Assembly: GCA_945787805.1 (NCBI GenBank)
Contig: CALZID010000002.1
Coordinates: forward strand, 124,001 to 188,000
Reading direction: 5' to 3'
DNA length: 64,000 nucleotides
Origin: an uncultured Clostridia bacterium
GTDB taxonomy: Bacteria > Bacillota > Clostridia > Oscillospirales > Acutalibacteraceae
In this document: positions 63,341 through 64,000 of the stretch, one piece after another
How the letters are laid out: each line of letters opens with the position of its first letter
Position numbering within the stretch: position 1 is the stretch's first letter
Notes under the pieces: generated by a model
What the model saw: only the letters and a program-made list of their open reading frames with translations
Database searches by the model: none
Told to the model about the DNA's origin: nothing
Translations under genes and position numbers: made by a program

Positions 63341-64000
63341 TTATTTTGCCAAGATAGAAAATGAGCAACCGTCAATATAAACCGCTCCGTTTTCAACCGA
63401 TGAATTCATAAGTGTGCGGGCGTTTTTAAAATCGTCGGGCAAATGATAAGTTATGGGGTGCTCGTTGCGGTTGACAATTACCATAATGCTGTCATTTTCA
63501 TCATATCTGCAATATGCCACACAACCGAGCATTGACGAAATTGGCGCAAAATAACCTTTTTTGAAAACTTCGTTTTCCCGCCTTATTTTACCCAAGGCTT
63601 TATAGAAATCTATAAGCTCAAGGTTTTCGTTGCCCCAGGGATAGCACCCACGGTTAAAGGGGTCTTTATAGCCCTGCATTCCCGCCTCGTCGCCGTAATA
63701 AAGTGACGGAACTCCGGGAAGTGTATATTGCAAAACTGCGGCACATTTCAAAAGTGTAACAGCCTTATTGTAATTATCGCCTAAATTGTGCCGTGACTGC
63801 CATTCTCTGTCACGGTATTCGCAGGATTCTCCGGCAATTTTGGTAATTGCTCTTTCGGTATCGTGAGTGCCGATGTGATTCATCATAACATCAAGGCACT
63901 GTTTCGGATAATTCTCAATAATACCCGTAATTGTGTGCATAAAATCTTCTGCTTTACCGTTTCGGCAAAAGTCAAGAATGGCATTTGCAAAAGGATAATT
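63341..64000 (-). CDS. GH13 alpha-glycosidase (neopullulanase/cyclomaltodextrinase-like), C-terminal part
   Basis: The 3' end of a GH13 gene that runs off the right edge (220 codons seen). NHIGTHDTERA is conserved region IV with the His-Asp pair. LPGVPSLYYGDEAGMQG and DPFNRGCYPWGNENLELIDF are typical of alpha-glycosidases acting on maltodextrin or pullulan. The nucleophile and general acid lie outside the window. A C-terminal beta domain is included. Confidence 0.92.
   Translation of the reverse strand, partial: NYPFANAILDFCRNGKAEDFMHTITGIIENYPKQCLDVMMNHIGTHDTERAITKIAGESCEYRDREWQSRHNLGDNYNKAVTLLKCAAVLQYTLPGVPSLYYGDEAGMQGYKDPFNRGCYPWGNENLELIDFYKALGKIRRENEVFKKGYFAPISSMLGCVAYCRYDENDSIMVIVNRNEHPITYHLPDDFKNARTLMNSSVENGAVYIDGCSFSILAK

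Overview
The window is chromosomal DNA from a low-GC Firmicute, most likely a gut Clostridium-class organism of the Oscillospiraceae/Ruminococcaceae type. Evidence for this: the gene order around the replication origin, YidC/SpoIIIJ with Jag, RemB, ParA/ParB plus a Noc-like protein, a CD1247-type zinc-ribbon protein beside efp, a dockerin-bearing secreted protein, and surface proteins with Trp/Tyr-rich cell-wall repeats. The genus cannot be named from sequence alone.

The replication origin lies near 20.2-22.1 kb, and coding direction switches there. Left of it, on the minus strand, run dnaA, dnaN, an S4-domain gene, recF, remB, gyrB, gyrA, an LCP cell-wall ligase, a CPBP protease, tadA, mnmE and mrp. 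Beyond them are a small plus-strand pair (membrane protein and AlkD-like glycosylase), a secreted repeat protein, and the rny-ymdB-lipoprotein-recG group at the left edge. Right of the origin, on the plus strand, run rpmH, rnpA, yidD, yidC, jag, mnmG, rsmG, a noc-like parB paralogue, parA, parB, serS and two lipoproteins. One perfect and one near-perfect parS site lie in this arm. DnaA domain IV and the origin spacers look divergent: I find no canonical DnaA boxes.

From 33.8 to 41.3 kb is one apparent transcription unit: a promoter, about 270 nt of structured leader RNA, a 1,791-residue secreted protein ending in a dockerin, a 455-residue secreted protein, and a 37-residue acidic peptide gene ahead of a strong terminator. 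Next come an FHA-FtsW/RodA-penicillin-binding-protein operon, a 1,455-residue leucine-rich-repeat surface protein, rpe, and a convergent MecA-like gene.

At 50.7-54.6 kb is a four-gene operon. Three membrane proteins are clearly related to RnfD, RnfE and RnfA but have lost most residues that bind redox cofactors; the fourth is a membrane-anchored DUF4015-type protein. Genes for RnfB, RnfC and RnfG are absent from the window. This is the best candidate here for an undescribed system.

The right end holds efp, the CD1247-type protein, an unknown membrane protein, a GH2 glycosidase with an unusual tail, a beta-propeller gene remnant, an ABC transporter pair followed by a frameshifted HTH/AbrB regulator, tRNA-Arg(CCT), a SurA-like lipoprotein, a membrane protein, and the 3' part of a GH13 alpha-glycosidase gene. 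I saw no insertion sequences, prophage genes or CRISPR arrays.
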